From: a virus | Virus record (IMG/VR): IMGVR_UViG_3300042324_001793 | Span: 34,653 to 98,652 of that record | DNA length: 64,000 nt | Reading direction: 5' to 3' (one strand) | Shown: one piece after another, positions 28,728-38,954 of the stretch | How the letters are laid out: every line of letters starts with the position of its first letter | How positions within the stretch are numbered: the stretch's first letter is position 1 | Notes under the pieces: model-generated | Databases searched by the model: none | Seen by the model: the letters and a program-made list of their open reading frames with translations, nothing else | Told to the model about the DNA's origin: nothing | Position numbers and translations under genes: made by a program

Positions 28728-31700
28728 TTAAGCAGAAGCACTTATCCCAGTTGAGTTAATCGATAATTGACTTACTGGAGTAACTACTGCTGTTTCTTTC
28801 TCGTATTGTGTTTTAACAGTTACATCAAATGAGAAAACTGAATTTAATGAGTAAATATCAATTCCTATTTTCTTAGAGTACTTAACATTTTTTAATCCAG
28901 CTGGAACAGCTGAACGCCATCCGCCTACATAGCCTAGGGCATCAGATGCTCGGAATTGGAAGATTAATGGAATCTTAATTGCTGAGTCTGCTCCGAACTC
29001 CAACATTTTTTGTGAACCTGCTGGGCTTAATCCGTCTACTGATATATTAGCATGAGAAGATGGTGCAATTGATAAGTAAGCACCACATGTGTACTTACCA
29101 ATTAAGTAAGCGTCTTCTATTAAATATCCATTTTTTATAGGATATTGGTTTTCTCTCATGTTTGCACTTGTAACTGGGGCAGTAACGTTTACTGGAGCAG
29201 CATCACTGTACACTGCTTGTTGGTAATGTAGTGCGCCGAACGCGTTTGTTCCCTCAGCTTCAGTTATCTCAGAGTGAATTGCTTGGCTAAACGGTAAATA
29301 CAGTTGATTAGTTGCGCCAGTCGAATACGCTGGTCTAGCAATAGTCAATGTTGTATTATTCCAAGCGATATTGTATGCACCGCCTACTTTAATGTATGGG
29401 TGGTCTTTATGAATACAGAATTCGCTTAGTTTTCCTCCGCCGATTGGAGCTTGGTTTGCATCAAGAGTTCCATTCCAAACTTTAGGATTAGCACTAGTTG
29501 CATATCCTGGAATAGTGGTTAGAGTTGGGTTAAATGGTAAATAGTGTCCGTATACGTAAGGTACAGTTACTGCACTGACGGTTCTTCCATTATATGCATA
29601 ATTTCCGGAAACGGCATTTGAATAAGTAACGCCGACTGCTAAATTATCTCCAGAGTACAGAGTATTTGCAAGAGTTACGTTTTTATATCTAGAATAAACA
29701 AATTGGCTCTTTACTTGAGACGACTGGTATGCATCCTTTTGAATAAACGATCCTAATACTGAAGTAGTTGAATTGTTAATTGCAATAGGAGCTGTGTCAT
29801 ATCTTAGGTTAGTATGATAATTTACCGTAGGGTAGGCAGTTGGATCAGATAGAGTTGCGGTTTCTCCAATTCCCCCGTTTAATGTTGAAATTAATTGAAG
29901 AGGAGTTTGTGAAGTATTTTGCAGTTGAATTAAGTATTGAACTGCTACTACTTTACCGTGGTTATATGCAACTGGAGTTACGCTAGTATCTTTGATTAAA
30001 TCTTTGTAGTATCCAGCGAATAGTTCAAGGCTTTGACCGTTAGTTAAAGTCTTGGTATTACCTACTTGATCAACGATACTTACAGTTAATGCACCAGCAC
30101 CAGTAGATAAGGCCGTCTGTACAGCGGAAAGAGAATCTGATATAGATTTCAATTTAGTGTATAGATCAACAATATTTCCATCAGTTGCAAAGAATCCACT
30201 TGCAATATCTTCTGATTTATGAGCGTAGTACTTATCTCTAGTAGTAAATGAAGTTCCTAAGTGAATGTCTAATCCCTTTGAGTTAAGCTCTTCTTGAAAT
30301 GATATTTTAGTTTCTTCAGCAAATGCCTGTTGAGAAACAATTGTTGCATCTTCGGCAGTTTCGATATTTGCTGGAAATTCAACTAAAATACTATCAGACC
30401 ATGCGGATTCAACTGGTGAATCAGGCCATCCAGCTTCAGATAAACTCTTTATTCTAATTTCAAGAACTTCTCCTTTTTTAATTGGAATATCTAATTGGTT
30501 TGAATTTACTTCGTTTGGATCAGAGATATTTTCATCTGCCCATTCATAGAATCCAGTCGCTGAATTATAAATTTTAGCTCTAGACTTAGATTTGAATTCT
30601 GTCCATGGAGAAAATGCTCCAGTAACTTTATTTCCGCTTGCGTCAACAAACTCAAGTTGATCAGCAGGTTTAGTGCTTCCAGTTTTACTTAGTGTTCGAT
30701 ATGCTATTTTAAACTGAGCTACTTGTTGAACTCCATGTAAAGTAGTTCTAGGTTCAGGTATTGCCCAAAATCCTCTAACACTATACATTGGATTAGTTAT
30801 AAAGCTGGGAGTTGATTTAATTGAGGTGGTAATATCTGAAATTAAACTTTGCTGACTTTTAGTCAAAGTCAATCGCTTATCCGCAAAATTAGTTAAGTCC
30901 TTTTGTAGTTTTAGTCGCTGTGCTTCATTTAATGAAGCGTTTGTGTTTAAATTAGCTCTAGTATCAGAAATCTGAGTATCAATTTCCCTAATTTGAGAAG
31001 AGGCTTGCTCTTTTGCTGAAATTTTTTGCTTAATACCTAACGTATTATCAGCGTCTTGAATGTGCTGATCAGTTTGAATAACTTTAAAATTTTCCGCAGC
31101 GATAGTTACGGTATTTGGAGTATCTCCTAGAGCTGAAGGTAATTTTTTCTCTTTAGCATAACTTAGGAATAACATACCGAAATCAGAAACGAATGTCTGG
31201 TAAAAATCAGTTAGCGTCATTTGTTTTCCGTTATTCATTGTAATCTGTAACTCATTGGTTAAGATTCCAAATCCTTGCGAAAATTGATCAGTCGTGACGG
31301 CTAGTCGGTCGCTTATTGGTTTTAAGAAGATAATATTTCTTTCGTTATAACCTAGGTTTAATTGAACTAATGAAGACCTAGTTAAAATAGGTTTCATTCT
31401 TAGTTGGGCTGCGCCGACTGCTAATCCATCAACTCCAAAAGTATTTTCCAGAATAATGGTTTTTGAGTTTGAGTCAACTGACTTAATTTTATACTCTGAA
31501 TTATTTGAGCTGATTAAGATATTTCCAGCCTGTAGAGTTTTTTCAACGTCTCCACTAGTTGCTAAACTTGTGTATTTTAAAGAGCTTAAACGATACTTAC
31601 GAACCTGCTCAGTTAAAGTTTGTCCGCCAATTACGGCAGTAGATGAATCTTCTAAAATATCTAAAATATCAAATGTTCCCCTAACTGTATTTGTTGCTGG

Positions 31701-32327
31701 CGGTAGAGTCAATTCGCTTGAATCTTCGAAATAATCGATAGCCCTAGTCCCTAAATCGCTAATTACTGCAGAATATGAAAGGTTATTTATGCCTTTGTAA
31801 TTTGTATCAAAATATGCAATTTCAGTAGCAGATGTTGAAGTAATGATCAATCGCCTAACTTCAAAACGGTTAATATCTGGATCAGTTGTTAAAGTTGCTG
31901 TGTCGATATTAATATACAATAATGGATTTAAGAATGATTCAAAAAACCAGTTAGTTTTGTAATTAAAACTTGAAGGTACGGCAACTCCAGTATTAGTAAC
32001 ATTTTCTAGATCAGAGATTACTGAAGAAATATCTTTTAATTCAAATGTTCTAAGATTTCCATCTGCATCCTTTACTCCTAATTGATTTGCATTGCCGCTT
32101 AGTAATTCAGTAATTTTAGCATCAAGGTTGGAAACTCTATTGTCTAGATAGGTAAATGACGGGATTGTGAACACTTGAGTAGAACCGTCTTGTAAAGTTT
32201 GATTTACATTGACGCTTTTTGCGGTTGTGGAAAGTGATGTAGAAAGTTTTAATAAAAACTCCTGCATATTGTTAACATCAACTCCAAGTTCTGCTAAGTA
32301 ATCCGTTAATGATGATTTGTCTGCCAT
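28728..32327 (-). CDS. Large virion protein with coiled coil and fibronectin III-like domain
   Basis: A 1199-residue protein. The N terminus has a heptad-like helix (NNMQEFLLKLSTSLSTT) and a second short one near 65-80. Residues about 429-505 form a long helical hairpin (EQASSQIREIDTQISDTRA, then LQKDLTNFADKRLTLTKSQQ). Residues about 519-649 resemble a fibronectin type III fold, with VAQFKIAYRTLS, a Gly/Pro-rich loop, then EVLEIRIKSLSEAGW and SAWSDSILVEF. The C-terminal 500 residues are beta-rich and not recognised. It is tightly packed between neighbours (5 and 15 nt gaps) in the baseplate/fibre run. A wedge periphery or fibre-connector role is inferred. Confidence 0.65.
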   Translation of the reverse strand: MADKSSLTDYLAELGVDVNNMQEFLLKLSTSLSTTAKSVNVNQTLQDGSTQVFTIPSFTYLDNRVSNLDAKITELLSGNANQLGVKDADGNLRTFELKDISSVISDLENVTNTGVAVPSSFNYKTNWFFESFLNPLLYINIDTATLTTDPDINRFEVRRLIITSTSATEIAYFDTNYKGINNLSYSAVISDLGTRAIDYFEDSSELTLPPATNTVRGTFDILDILEDSSTAVIGGQTLTEQVRKYRLSSLKYTSLATSGDVEKTLQAGNILISSNNSEYKIKSVDSNSKTIILENTFGVDGLAVGAAQLRMKPILTRSSLVQLNLGYNERNIIFLKPISDRLAVTTDQFSQGFGILTNELQITMNNGKQMTLTDFYQTFVSDFGMLFLSYAKEKKLPSALGDTPNTVTIAAENFKVIQTDQHIQDADNTLGIKQKISAKEQASSQIREIDTQISDTRANLNTNASLNEAQRLKLQKDLTNFADKRLTLTKSQQSLISDITTSIKSTPSFITNPMYSVRGFWAIPEPRTTLHGVQQVAQFKIAYRTLSKTGSTKPADQLEFVDASGNKVTGAFSPWTEFKSKSRAKIYNSATGFYEWADENISDPNEVNSNQLDIPIKKGEVLEIRIKSLSEAGWPDSPVESAWSDSILVEFPANIETAEDATIVSQQAFAEETKISFQEELNSKGLDIHLGTSFTTRDKYYAHKSEDIASGFFATDGNIVDLYTKLKSISDSLSAVQTALSTGAGALTVSIVDQVGNTKTLTNGQSLELFAGYYKDLIKDTSVTPVAYNHGKVVAVQYLIQLQNTSQTPLQLISTLNGGIGETATLSDPTAYPTVNYHTNLRYDTAPIAINNSTTSVLGSFIQKDAYQSSQVKSQFVYSRYKNVTLANTLYSGDNLAVGVTYSNAVSGNYAYNGRTVSAVTVPYVYGHYLPFNPTLTTIPGYATSANPKVWNGTLDANQAPIGGGKLSEFCIHKDHPYIKVGGAYNIAWNNTTLTIARPAYSTGATNQLYLPFSQAIHSEITEAEGTNAFGALHYQQAVYSDAAPVNVTAPVTSANMRENQYPIKNGYLIEDAYLIGKYTCGAYLSIAPSSHANISVDGLSPAGSQKMLEFGADSAIKIPLIFQFRASDALGYVGGWRSAVPAGLKNVKYSKKIGIDIYSLNSVFSFDVTVKTQYEKETAVVTPVSQLSINSTGISASA

Positions 32328-32332
32328 TTAGT

Positions 32333-34513
32333 TTATCTTATTATTTTATCAACCGCAAACGTTAAAGTTTCAGCATTTGTACAAACAATTTCTATAATAG
32401 GCTTAGCAGTTCTTCCGTAGTTTGTTGGAAAATCCGCAGCGGTTAATGTTGCTATAAGTACGCTGTTTGCTGACAGTGCATTTGTGATGTTTTGTGAATC
32501 AGTTTTTAGTGTTATTGTGTACGGCCCAGGAATAATTGGAGAGTCACATACTACTTTAAGTAGCTGACCCTTCTTCCAAGTATTAATAGAATCATCTATG
32601 TAAATCGTTAAATCTTGAGAAAGATTAAATGGAATTGGGCTACTTGATCCATTTAATTTTAGATGTCGGATTTGAGTTGATGAGATTCCTAATGAAACGG
32701 TTTTTACGCCTAATGCATTTGTACTAAAGTCGACTTCGGTTATATCTGAATAGCCTTGAACGTTTGATCCTATTGTAATTTGACCTGGGATAAGTTTTCC
32801 AAGAGAAATTCCGTAACCTGGCTTGAATGCATCCATATTATATGATATTTGCAATGAAGTTGTTCCTGTTAAAATCTCGTCTATTCTATCATTTGTGCTC
32901 CCGATTAAATCCATAATTGCAGTTGACTCGGCAAAGGCTGCACTTGATGCAGAAACAGTTGTTTCCAATACGGCGATTCTTTTAGCTAAGCTAGACATCG
33001 CAGTTGAATTTAATAATGCGTCTTTTGCGGTATCGACGTTAACTCTTAAATTCTCAAGAGCCGCTAATTTATCGTTAAATTTAGTTTGAAGCTGTCTAAT
33101 TTCAGTCAATACATCGGTAAACAAGTTCAATGAAAATGTATTGTAGTCATTAATTGATTTTTCAACTGAAACATCTTCAATTGAAGTATCAAATTTAAGG
33201 TTTACTTTGAATGCAAACGAGTTACCATTAGTTTTATTAATAGTATCCGGTTTGTTTTTGGTGATCATTGGGATAATAAATTCACTTCCGCTTTGAACCA
33301 CTCGGTTTAGGAAGTAAACTCCATATAAGTTAGAAACGCTAACTGGTTCGGTGCCGGCTACCGCGTTTGGCGCTGGATCATATACGTCATAGTAAACTAA
33401 AATTGCATTAAATTCAAAATCCTCATTTCCAACGCTGTCATTTAGTTGAGAGAATGATTTGATTGTTGTATTTTGAGAAGCAATTAAGTAGTCAGTTAAG
33501 TCAAAATCAATAGTCATACCGTCGTGGGTTGATCTAAGGTACTCGACTGTTCTGGTATTTAAACCTGCAGTGTAGGTCTTTTTGATTCTTTGAGTTTTTG
33601 GAGCAGAGCTTCCAGTATTGTAAGGTGTTCCAAAGTATGCAGCCTGATCAGTGTAATATGAATTATTGACAGATGATGCTCCCCACCAGAATCCGGTAGC
33701 AACCGGTGTAGTATTTAAAATATTCGAAGTATATGTAGTTACCGCGTTTGAATCTAAGTCATAAAACGCTTCTAACCCCATTCCAGCAAATGGATGAGTG
33801 TCTGTGTAGTGTCTACCGTTTAAGTATTCCGCGTCAAGTGGATCCCCTGGCGTATTTACGATTACCATTCCTGGACCGTAATTCTCGTCAGGCTTTGACT
33901 TGAATAAGACAGTTGGAGTAGTTCCAACATTAGTTGGCACGTGAATGTACAATTCGCTGTATGAATTATCTTTGCTGCGAACTGAGTTAACTACATCAAT
34001 TTCTCCAATATACTTAACTACTCGGTCATAGGTAGAAGTAGTTGGATCGTACCAGTCTTCTGCCCATCTTTTTTCACTAACCGGTAGTGATTGATTAACT
34101 TCAGTTGAGTTAGCGTCTCTCCAACGAACTGCTCCAAGCTCCTTTAACCACTTCCAAAAAACTCTTTCGGAAACATTTAGCTTTTTTTCTCGATTGTATG
34201 ACGATTGTGAAATCAGCAAACTCTCGAAATTTAGAGCGTAATTTTGGAAACTTTGAGCTAGGTTAATATTTTCATTTACTGATAAATTATTAATGATTGG
34301 AGTTTCACCTTGCGCAATAAACTGTACTTTGTTATCAGTTTCCATAGTAGTTGGTATACCTATTTCTGGAATACGTAACAGGGCGAATTTAGAAAACTTA
34401 AACTTATTTGTATTATTGTTAAATGTTAAGCTTAAGTCTTCAATCGCACTTTGAAAAGAATAGAACATTCCTTTCTGGGTTTGAATTGGTTTTATTAATG
34501 GTGCAACTGCCAT
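32333..34513 (-). CDS. Baseplate or fibre-connector protein with C-terminal coiled coil
   Basis: A 726-residue protein. The first 450 residues are mixed, with notable Trp/Tyr-rich stretches (ERVFWKWLKELGAVRWRD, KRWAEDWYDP). Residues about 461-548 form a clear heptad-repeat helix (FTDVLTEIRQLQTKFNDKL, later LAKRIAVLETTVS), implying a trimeric or dimeric stalk. The C terminus is beta-rich (QITIGSNVQGYSDI and similar). It lies 12 nt downstream of the 352-residue gene and 5 nt upstream of the 1199-residue gene. Position after a gp7-like gene would fit a role like T4 gp9/gp10, but no sequence similarity was recognised. Confidence 0.6.
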   Translation of the reverse strand: MAVAPLIKPIQTQKGMFYSFQSAIEDLSLTFNNNTNKFKFSKFALLRIPEIGIPTTMETDNKVQFIAQGETPIINNLSVNENINLAQSFQNYALNFESLLISQSSYNREKKLNVSERVFWKWLKELGAVRWRDANSTEVNQSLPVSEKRWAEDWYDPTTSTYDRVVKYIGEIDVVNSVRSKDNSYSELYIHVPTNVGTTPTVLFKSKPDENYGPGMVIVNTPGDPLDAEYLNGRHYTDTHPFAGMGLEAFYDLDSNAVTTYTSNILNTTPVATGFWWGASSVNNSYYTDQAAYFGTPYNTGSSAPKTQRIKKTYTAGLNTRTVEYLRSTHDGMTIDFDLTDYLIASQNTTIKSFSQLNDSVGNEDFEFNAILVYYDVYDPAPNAVAGTEPVSVSNLYGVYFLNRVVQSGSEFIIPMITKNKPDTINKTNGNSFAFKVNLKFDTSIEDVSVEKSINDYNTFSLNLFTDVLTEIRQLQTKFNDKLAALENLRVNVDTAKDALLNSTAMSSLAKRIAVLETTVSASSAAFAESTAIMDLIGSTNDRIDEILTGTTSLQISYNMDAFKPGYGISLGKLIPGQITIGSNVQGYSDITEVDFSTNALGVKTVSLGISSTQIRHLKLNGSSSPIPFNLSQDLTIYIDDSINTWKKGQLLKVVCDSPIIPGPYTITLKTDSQNITNALSANSVLIATLTAADFPTNYGRTAKPIIEIVCTNAETLTFAVDKIIR

Positions 34514-34525
34514 AGTAGTTAGTTA

Positions 34526-35584
34526 TTAGTTTGTTATTTCAATGTTGTGTGAGCTTGTGATAACGAATCTTGAACTTACGAAATTAAGGCCAGACATTGT
34601 ATTTTCGAACTTGGTTAAAGTTACACTAGAACCAAATAGTCTAGAACTAGTAGTTGAAGCTTGCACGTTTGTATTATAAGTGGTGATATGTTGCACTGGT
34701 GTTCCAGCTGCTAATTGGCCGATTGCTGTACTCGCAGTAGTTTGTGCAACTAGGGTTCCTGAATTAATTAATCCTGGAGTACCGTTTGCAAGTAGAGTAA
34801 ATCCTGGAAGAATTTTAATGTCTCCCCAGTTAGTTGTTGCAATTGTAGCTGAACTTGAATTTATGTATTCTTTAACAATCACAGTGAAGCTTTGTCCATT
34901 GTCTGGGCGGCTTGCAACGTCTTCGTAAACAAATAAGATAATCGGCTTACTTGAAGATGGGCTGTTATCTGCACATTTAATTGTGACATAGATGAATTGC
35001 TTGCTTGTTTTACTTAGTTTAAGAACTCCGTAATAGTAGTCAGTACTACTAACATTAATTGCGGTAGTTGTAACAACTGTATTAGTTGAACCTTCCGTAC
35101 TTTGGGTGATTGCTTGCGCTGGAAAACTAACTTCTCCGTAAAACTGAGACTTAACAGAAGTACTTAAGTTACCTACGTAAAATCCATCTGCTGTTACACT
35201 AGCTAATGGAATACCTACGCCCAATCGAGTGATTGCCATTGCATTTGCTGCTCCAGTCATATCGATTGTTCCACCGGCTTGAATAATTAACTTATCAATT
35301 GATAGAATTGACTTGCCAGCACTTTTTGTTAGACTTCCAATTGTATTGGTTGAGTCCATGAAAGTTATTCCATTTCCTAGAATAACATTGTTTGTTTTTA
35401 CTTGGTTAACGTAATTGTCTACCCCGATGTACTTATTAACTAAGTCGATTTCAAGAGTGTTAATAACGTCCTCAAGTTTTGACTTTACCACAGTGACATT
35501 TGCGTTAAGTATTAGACGCATGTCTGAGATAAAAGTAGTCTCAAGTAGAGTTTGAGTGTTTAAGGATACATTAGTAAATGCCAT
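34526..35584 (-). CDS. Virion protein, possible fibre or pin component
   Basis: A 352-residue protein with an N-terminal helical segment (MRLILNANVTVVKSKLEDVINTLEIDL), then short Gly-rich strand repeats (NVILGNGITFMDSTNTIGS, ADGFYVGNLSTS) of the kind seen in shafts of phage fibres and pins, and a C-terminal beta domain rich in Ser/Thr (SSATIATTNWGDIKIL). It has a separate late-type motif at 35607-35618, then leads into the 726-residue gene after a 12-nt gap. I do not recognise a family. Confidence 0.6.
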   Translation of the reverse strand: MAFTNVSLNTQTLLETTFISDMRLILNANVTVVKSKLEDVINTLEIDLVNKYIGVDNYVNQVKTNNVILGNGITFMDSTNTIGSLTKSAGKSILSIDKLIIQAGGTIDMTGAANAMAITRLGVGIPLASVTADGFYVGNLSTSVKSQFYGEVSFPAQAITQSTEGSTNTVVTTTAINVSSTDYYYGVLKLSKTSKQFIYVTIKCADNSPSSSKPIILFVYEDVASRPDNGQSFTVIVKEYINSSSATIATTNWGDIKILPGFTLLANGTPGLINSGTLVAQTTASTAIGQLAAGTPVQHITTYNTNVQASTTSSRLFGSSVTLTKFENTMSGLNFVSSRFVITSSHNIEITN

Positions 35585-35606
35585 TGTTTAAGAATTTTTT
35601 GTCTTT

Positions 35607-35618
35607 TTTATTTATTAA
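35607..35618 (-). promoter_or_regulatory. Candidate late promoter core (TTAATAAATAAA)
   Basis: Minus-strand TTAATAAATAAA lies about 23 nt before the ATG at 35584, in the 51-nt gap between two virion genes. Confidence 0.55.
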
Positions 35619-35635
35619 GCAAACCCAAGGGAACC

Positions 35636-38600
35636 TTACATTAAGGCTTTCCTACGATTTAACGTGTTTTCTATATGATCTTGGTAATCGTGAACTGTTC
35701 TTGGATCAAACGCATTAAATTCTTTAGTTAATTCATATACGTTGTTATTGACATCGGTTACTTTTACTGAAAGCAAATAGTCTCCAGGTTCAGAAAATCT
35801 CCAAATAAAAGTAGAGTTAGCTTTAATTTGAACCACAGTTTCTCCAAATAACGATAGTGTCCAAATACACTCCTTTTTGGAATCAATGTTAGATACTGCT
35901 GCAAACACTGGATGGTGTAGTGGAATAGTTATTCCGTCTAATCCGATTTTTAGGTTAGAGAAGTTAAAGCTGTTCTCGTCATAGTTTGACGGTAGGTACC
36001 CTCTCATTTCAACTTCTGGTACTTGATTATTTGTAAATTCTACAAATTTCTTGTTTATCCAATAATTAATATCTGATGCATTTGCGTCAACTGGTTTAAC
36101 GTATTCAAACTTCCAATCGCTAACTGATACAGCTGAACCTGAACTTGAACTGGTTGTGATTACTATTGAGTTTGGACTATTTTGGATAACTGTTCCAGTT
36201 ATCCATCTACTCGGATTAGATATACTTGAAGCTTTGATTGTAACTCCATTCGTAAAGGTAAACGCCCTAGCCAGAGTTAAAGTAATGTTAGTTGGAAAAC
36301 TCGTTGGGATAGTCGCTGTTGTATTTGAAGTAACAGTTTCGCCAGTTCTTTTTAAACAATCGTCAAACGGAGAATCTAAGAATAAAAGGTCTTCGTCTAA
36401 TTCACGTGAAACTGTTGCTAATTGAGTATTAATTGAATCGATTAGCCCGTTTGAATAAACTCCAAATGGATAACAGAAAGTATAAATTCGGTAATATTCT
36501 CCAGAGTCATCAGTTACTCTAATGATTCGGTGTAGAGTTACATCCTGTCTTTTTGCATGAGCGTGAATTTTTCCGTTAACTAAAACATACCGATATTCGC
36601 TAACATGTGGATTAGTTGACGCATTTAACTGGTTAGTTAAATCTTCACTTGTTGAATAAGAAGATACTACATAGCTATTATGAACGTCCCAATCCGCAAA
36701 ATTAATAAATTCCAAAACTCCCATAGTAGGTAAATCCAATATGAATCCATTAAGTCTATCTGGAACATACGATAAATCAATCATTCGATTCATTTTTAAG
36801 TCCTTAATCATTGCATTTTCGTAATCGCCTAATGATGGTTGGCCAAATGCATGTGATCCAGTACCCCACTGTGATTTAAGTAAGTTAGTAGATGTTGAAA
36901 TATCTTCGAAACCTATTCCATCTGTAAATATTTGAACTTCATTTTGTGGATTACCTACTCCAAAATTATTTGAATATGTGAACCAGTCTAAATAGTGAGA
37001 ACTTAAAGTAGACGAAGTTTCTCCAGTCTGAACAATATTTGCGAATTGTAAGTAGATTGGATTGTTTTGAATTTGTCCTATCGTTACATTATGAAGATCT
37101 CTAAATCTATATGAATTTTTATCTTGAATCTTAGCAAAAACTTCAATAACCGGCTCCTCAGTCAATACAGTAACCGTTAGGTGGCTTACGTTTTGTCCTC
37201 CTTGTAAATCATATACATTTGAAGTTATTACGTAGGTCCCAATGTGAGGCAAAATATGAGGAAGCTTAACTAAATCAGCTAATAGTCCTCTCCATGAAAA
37301 ATTATAACCTTGCGGTCCAGTAATGGTCCATTCAATTTCATATCCGTTACGGTATCTGATATTTCCGATTGTGAAATGCGAGTTTGCAAAGTCAATAAAC
37401 TTAGATCCGTCTAGTCCTCCCAATGTAAAATCGGGAATATACGCCTCTAATGAAACTGGGCAACCTACTTTTCCATCGATATCATCAACGCTTTGCATTG
37501 GATTACTTTGGCCGTGATACGCAAACTCATAATTCCGTAAGTTTAGATAATAATCCTGAATTCCAGTTAATAGAGATGGAATACTTGTTACTGGATACTG
37601 TTGGTTAAACTCGTATGGGTTTATGTTTGATGTATTAAAACTTATTTCTGGAAATTCAGAGGTTGAGTTTGTTTTATGATACAGGGTTTTAATATCTCTA
37701 ATCTGTAATAACTGAGAAGTTGTAACCGGCTGATTTATTACTAAATTATAGTCGTCGTTTATTTCTAATGAGTTGATGTAGGTAACATCTGACCAATTAC
37801 GAAGATTAAATTTGTCAAAATATATGAATTCTCCAATAATGTCCTTAATTACAACATTTACTGGAAGTATTTCTGTTTTTAATTTAGTTGAAAGGCGATT
37901 TAATTTATAGAAAATTTCATCTACTTCAAAATCTGTGGTAAATTCAACTTCTGGAACACCATCATCATCATAATTATCACTAGCTACGGAAAATTCGTAA
38001 GCTAAAGCTAGGAATTCAGTCTTTTTAAACTTGCCGCCTTTTTTAATTTGGCCATTTAGGTCAACTAGGTTAATTGAGTCAATTGAACCAGCTGTCATTA
38101 GGTCAGTAACATCAACCATTGCAAACTTATTGTAATACGGTGAGTTTGTATCAGCATCTTTCCAATACTCCTTTACTCGCAGTACGTCACGATAGCCCAA
38201 AATGTCAATTAAGTTAATTAATCCTTTGTAAGTTCCAACATACGGGTAAATTTGATCTCTATTTACTAGAATCTCTTTTCGGGCTTGGTTAATTTGCTTC
38301 CAGTCAGGAAGACCTTCTTTTAAGTCATAATCTTTAAGTAGAAGGGCATCCTCTCTGTTAAATTTAATACCAAAGTTAGTTAACCAAATTCGGAAACGCT
38401 CGTCTTCGTCCTCGCCTTCTCCATAAAAATAAATGGATGCGATTTTTGTGGTAGTTGATGAAGTTTCGTAATAAAGTTCAAGAGTTCGATTGTATGATAC
38501 CTCTTCAGCTGGAGAAAAACTCACATTTAATTGAAGAGGGTAAGTTAAGTCAAGATTTGTGGTACCTGATGGCAAAAGATCCTCATAGTCAATAGTAATA

Positions 38601-38905
38601 CCAGTTTGTCTTGTGATATACGTGGTAGAATCAGTATGTGAGTCCTCTTTAGCTACGGTAAATAGGAAAAAATTATCGGAATTTTCAGAAGTTATCCATT
38701 TTGCAATAATCTTTGAACCTGGCTCCATAACTGGGAACCGGTAACCGCTATTTGTACTTTCTAGAATAAAAAGGTTAGATACATCGTATAGAGCAGTTGA
38801 AATAGGAAGAAAATAGTCAGCACCTTCCCATACTCCATCCGAGTTCTGTGAAAAGTTGTACGATTCACCATTTTTATCAAAAAATAAGAGATTATTAATA
38901 TTCAT
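35636..38905 (-). CDS. Baseplate wedge protein candidate (gp7 / P2 gpI-like) with PKD-like domains
   Basis: A 1089-residue protein, close in length to T4 gp7 (1032). Residues about 187-250 contain a helical block (INQARKEILVN, YPYVGTYKGLINLIDILGY) resembling the P2 gpI-type tail helical module, whose typical form is ARxxL followed by a KGTxxxLxxALxxLGY-like helix. Residues about 502-592 and 1002-1072 look like PKD folds, each ending in a Gly-Thr/Asp-Tyr strand (HIGTYVITSNVYD; PGDYLLSVKVTD). The gene heads the baseplate/fibre run and has a late-type motif at 38928-38939. The gp7 equivalence is inferred from the helical block, length and position. Confidence 0.6.
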   Translation of the reverse strand: MNINNLLFFDKNGESYNFSQNSDGVWEGADYFLPISTALYDVSNLFILESTNSGYRFPVMEPGSKIIAKWITSENSDNFFLFTVAKEDSHTDSTTYITRQTGITIDYEDLLPSGTTNLDLTYPLQLNVSFSPAEEVSYNRTLELYYETSSTTTKIASIYFYGEGEDEDERFRIWLTNFGIKFNREDALLLKDYDLKEGLPDWKQINQARKEILVNRDQIYPYVGTYKGLINLIDILGYRDVLRVKEYWKDADTNSPYYNKFAMVDVTDLMTAGSIDSINLVDLNGQIKKGGKFKKTEFLALAYEFSVASDNYDDDGVPEVEFTTDFEVDEIFYKLNRLSTKLKTEILPVNVVIKDIIGEFIYFDKFNLRNWSDVTYINSLEINDDYNLVINQPVTTSQLLQIRDIKTLYHKTNSTSEFPEISFNTSNINPYEFNQQYPVTSIPSLLTGIQDYYLNLRNYEFAYHGQSNPMQSVDDIDGKVGCPVSLEAYIPDFTLGGLDGSKFIDFANSHFTIGNIRYRNGYEIEWTITGPQGYNFSWRGLLADLVKLPHILPHIGTYVITSNVYDLQGGQNVSHLTVTVLTEEPVIEVFAKIQDKNSYRFRDLHNVTIGQIQNNPIYLQFANIVQTGETSSTLSSHYLDWFTYSNNFGVGNPQNEVQIFTDGIGFEDISTSTNLLKSQWGTGSHAFGQPSLGDYENAMIKDLKMNRMIDLSYVPDRLNGFILDLPTMGVLEFINFADWDVHNSYVVSSYSTSEDLTNQLNASTNPHVSEYRYVLVNGKIHAHAKRQDVTLHRIIRVTDDSGEYYRIYTFCYPFGVYSNGLIDSINTQLATVSRELDEDLLFLDSPFDDCLKRTGETVTSNTTATIPTSFPTNITLTLARAFTFTNGVTIKASSISNPSRWITGTVIQNSPNSIVITTSSSSGSAVSVSDWKFEYVKPVDANASDINYWINKKFVEFTNNQVPEVEMRGYLPSNYDENSFNFSNLKIGLDGITIPLHHPVFAAVSNIDSKKECIWTLSLFGETVVQIKANSTFIWRFSEPGDYLLSVKVTDVNNNVYELTKEFNAFDPRTVHDYQDHIENTLNRRKALM

Positions 38906-38927
38906 ACGCTAATGCTAGCTCTTTACC

Positions 38928-38939
38928 TTTATTTATTAA
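38928..38939 (-). promoter_or_regulatory. Candidate late promoter core (TTAATAAATAAAGG)
   Basis: Minus-strand TTAATAAATAAAGG lies about 23 nt before the ATG at 38905, at the head of the baseplate/fibre run. Confidence 0.6.
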
Positions 38940-38954
38940 GCCAGACAACTGGAA

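Noticed and set aside
31783-31793. Late-type motif CATAAATAAC on the minus strand
   Set aside because: Deep inside the 1199-residue gene, 3 kb from the next start; probably a chance match in AT-rich coding sequence.
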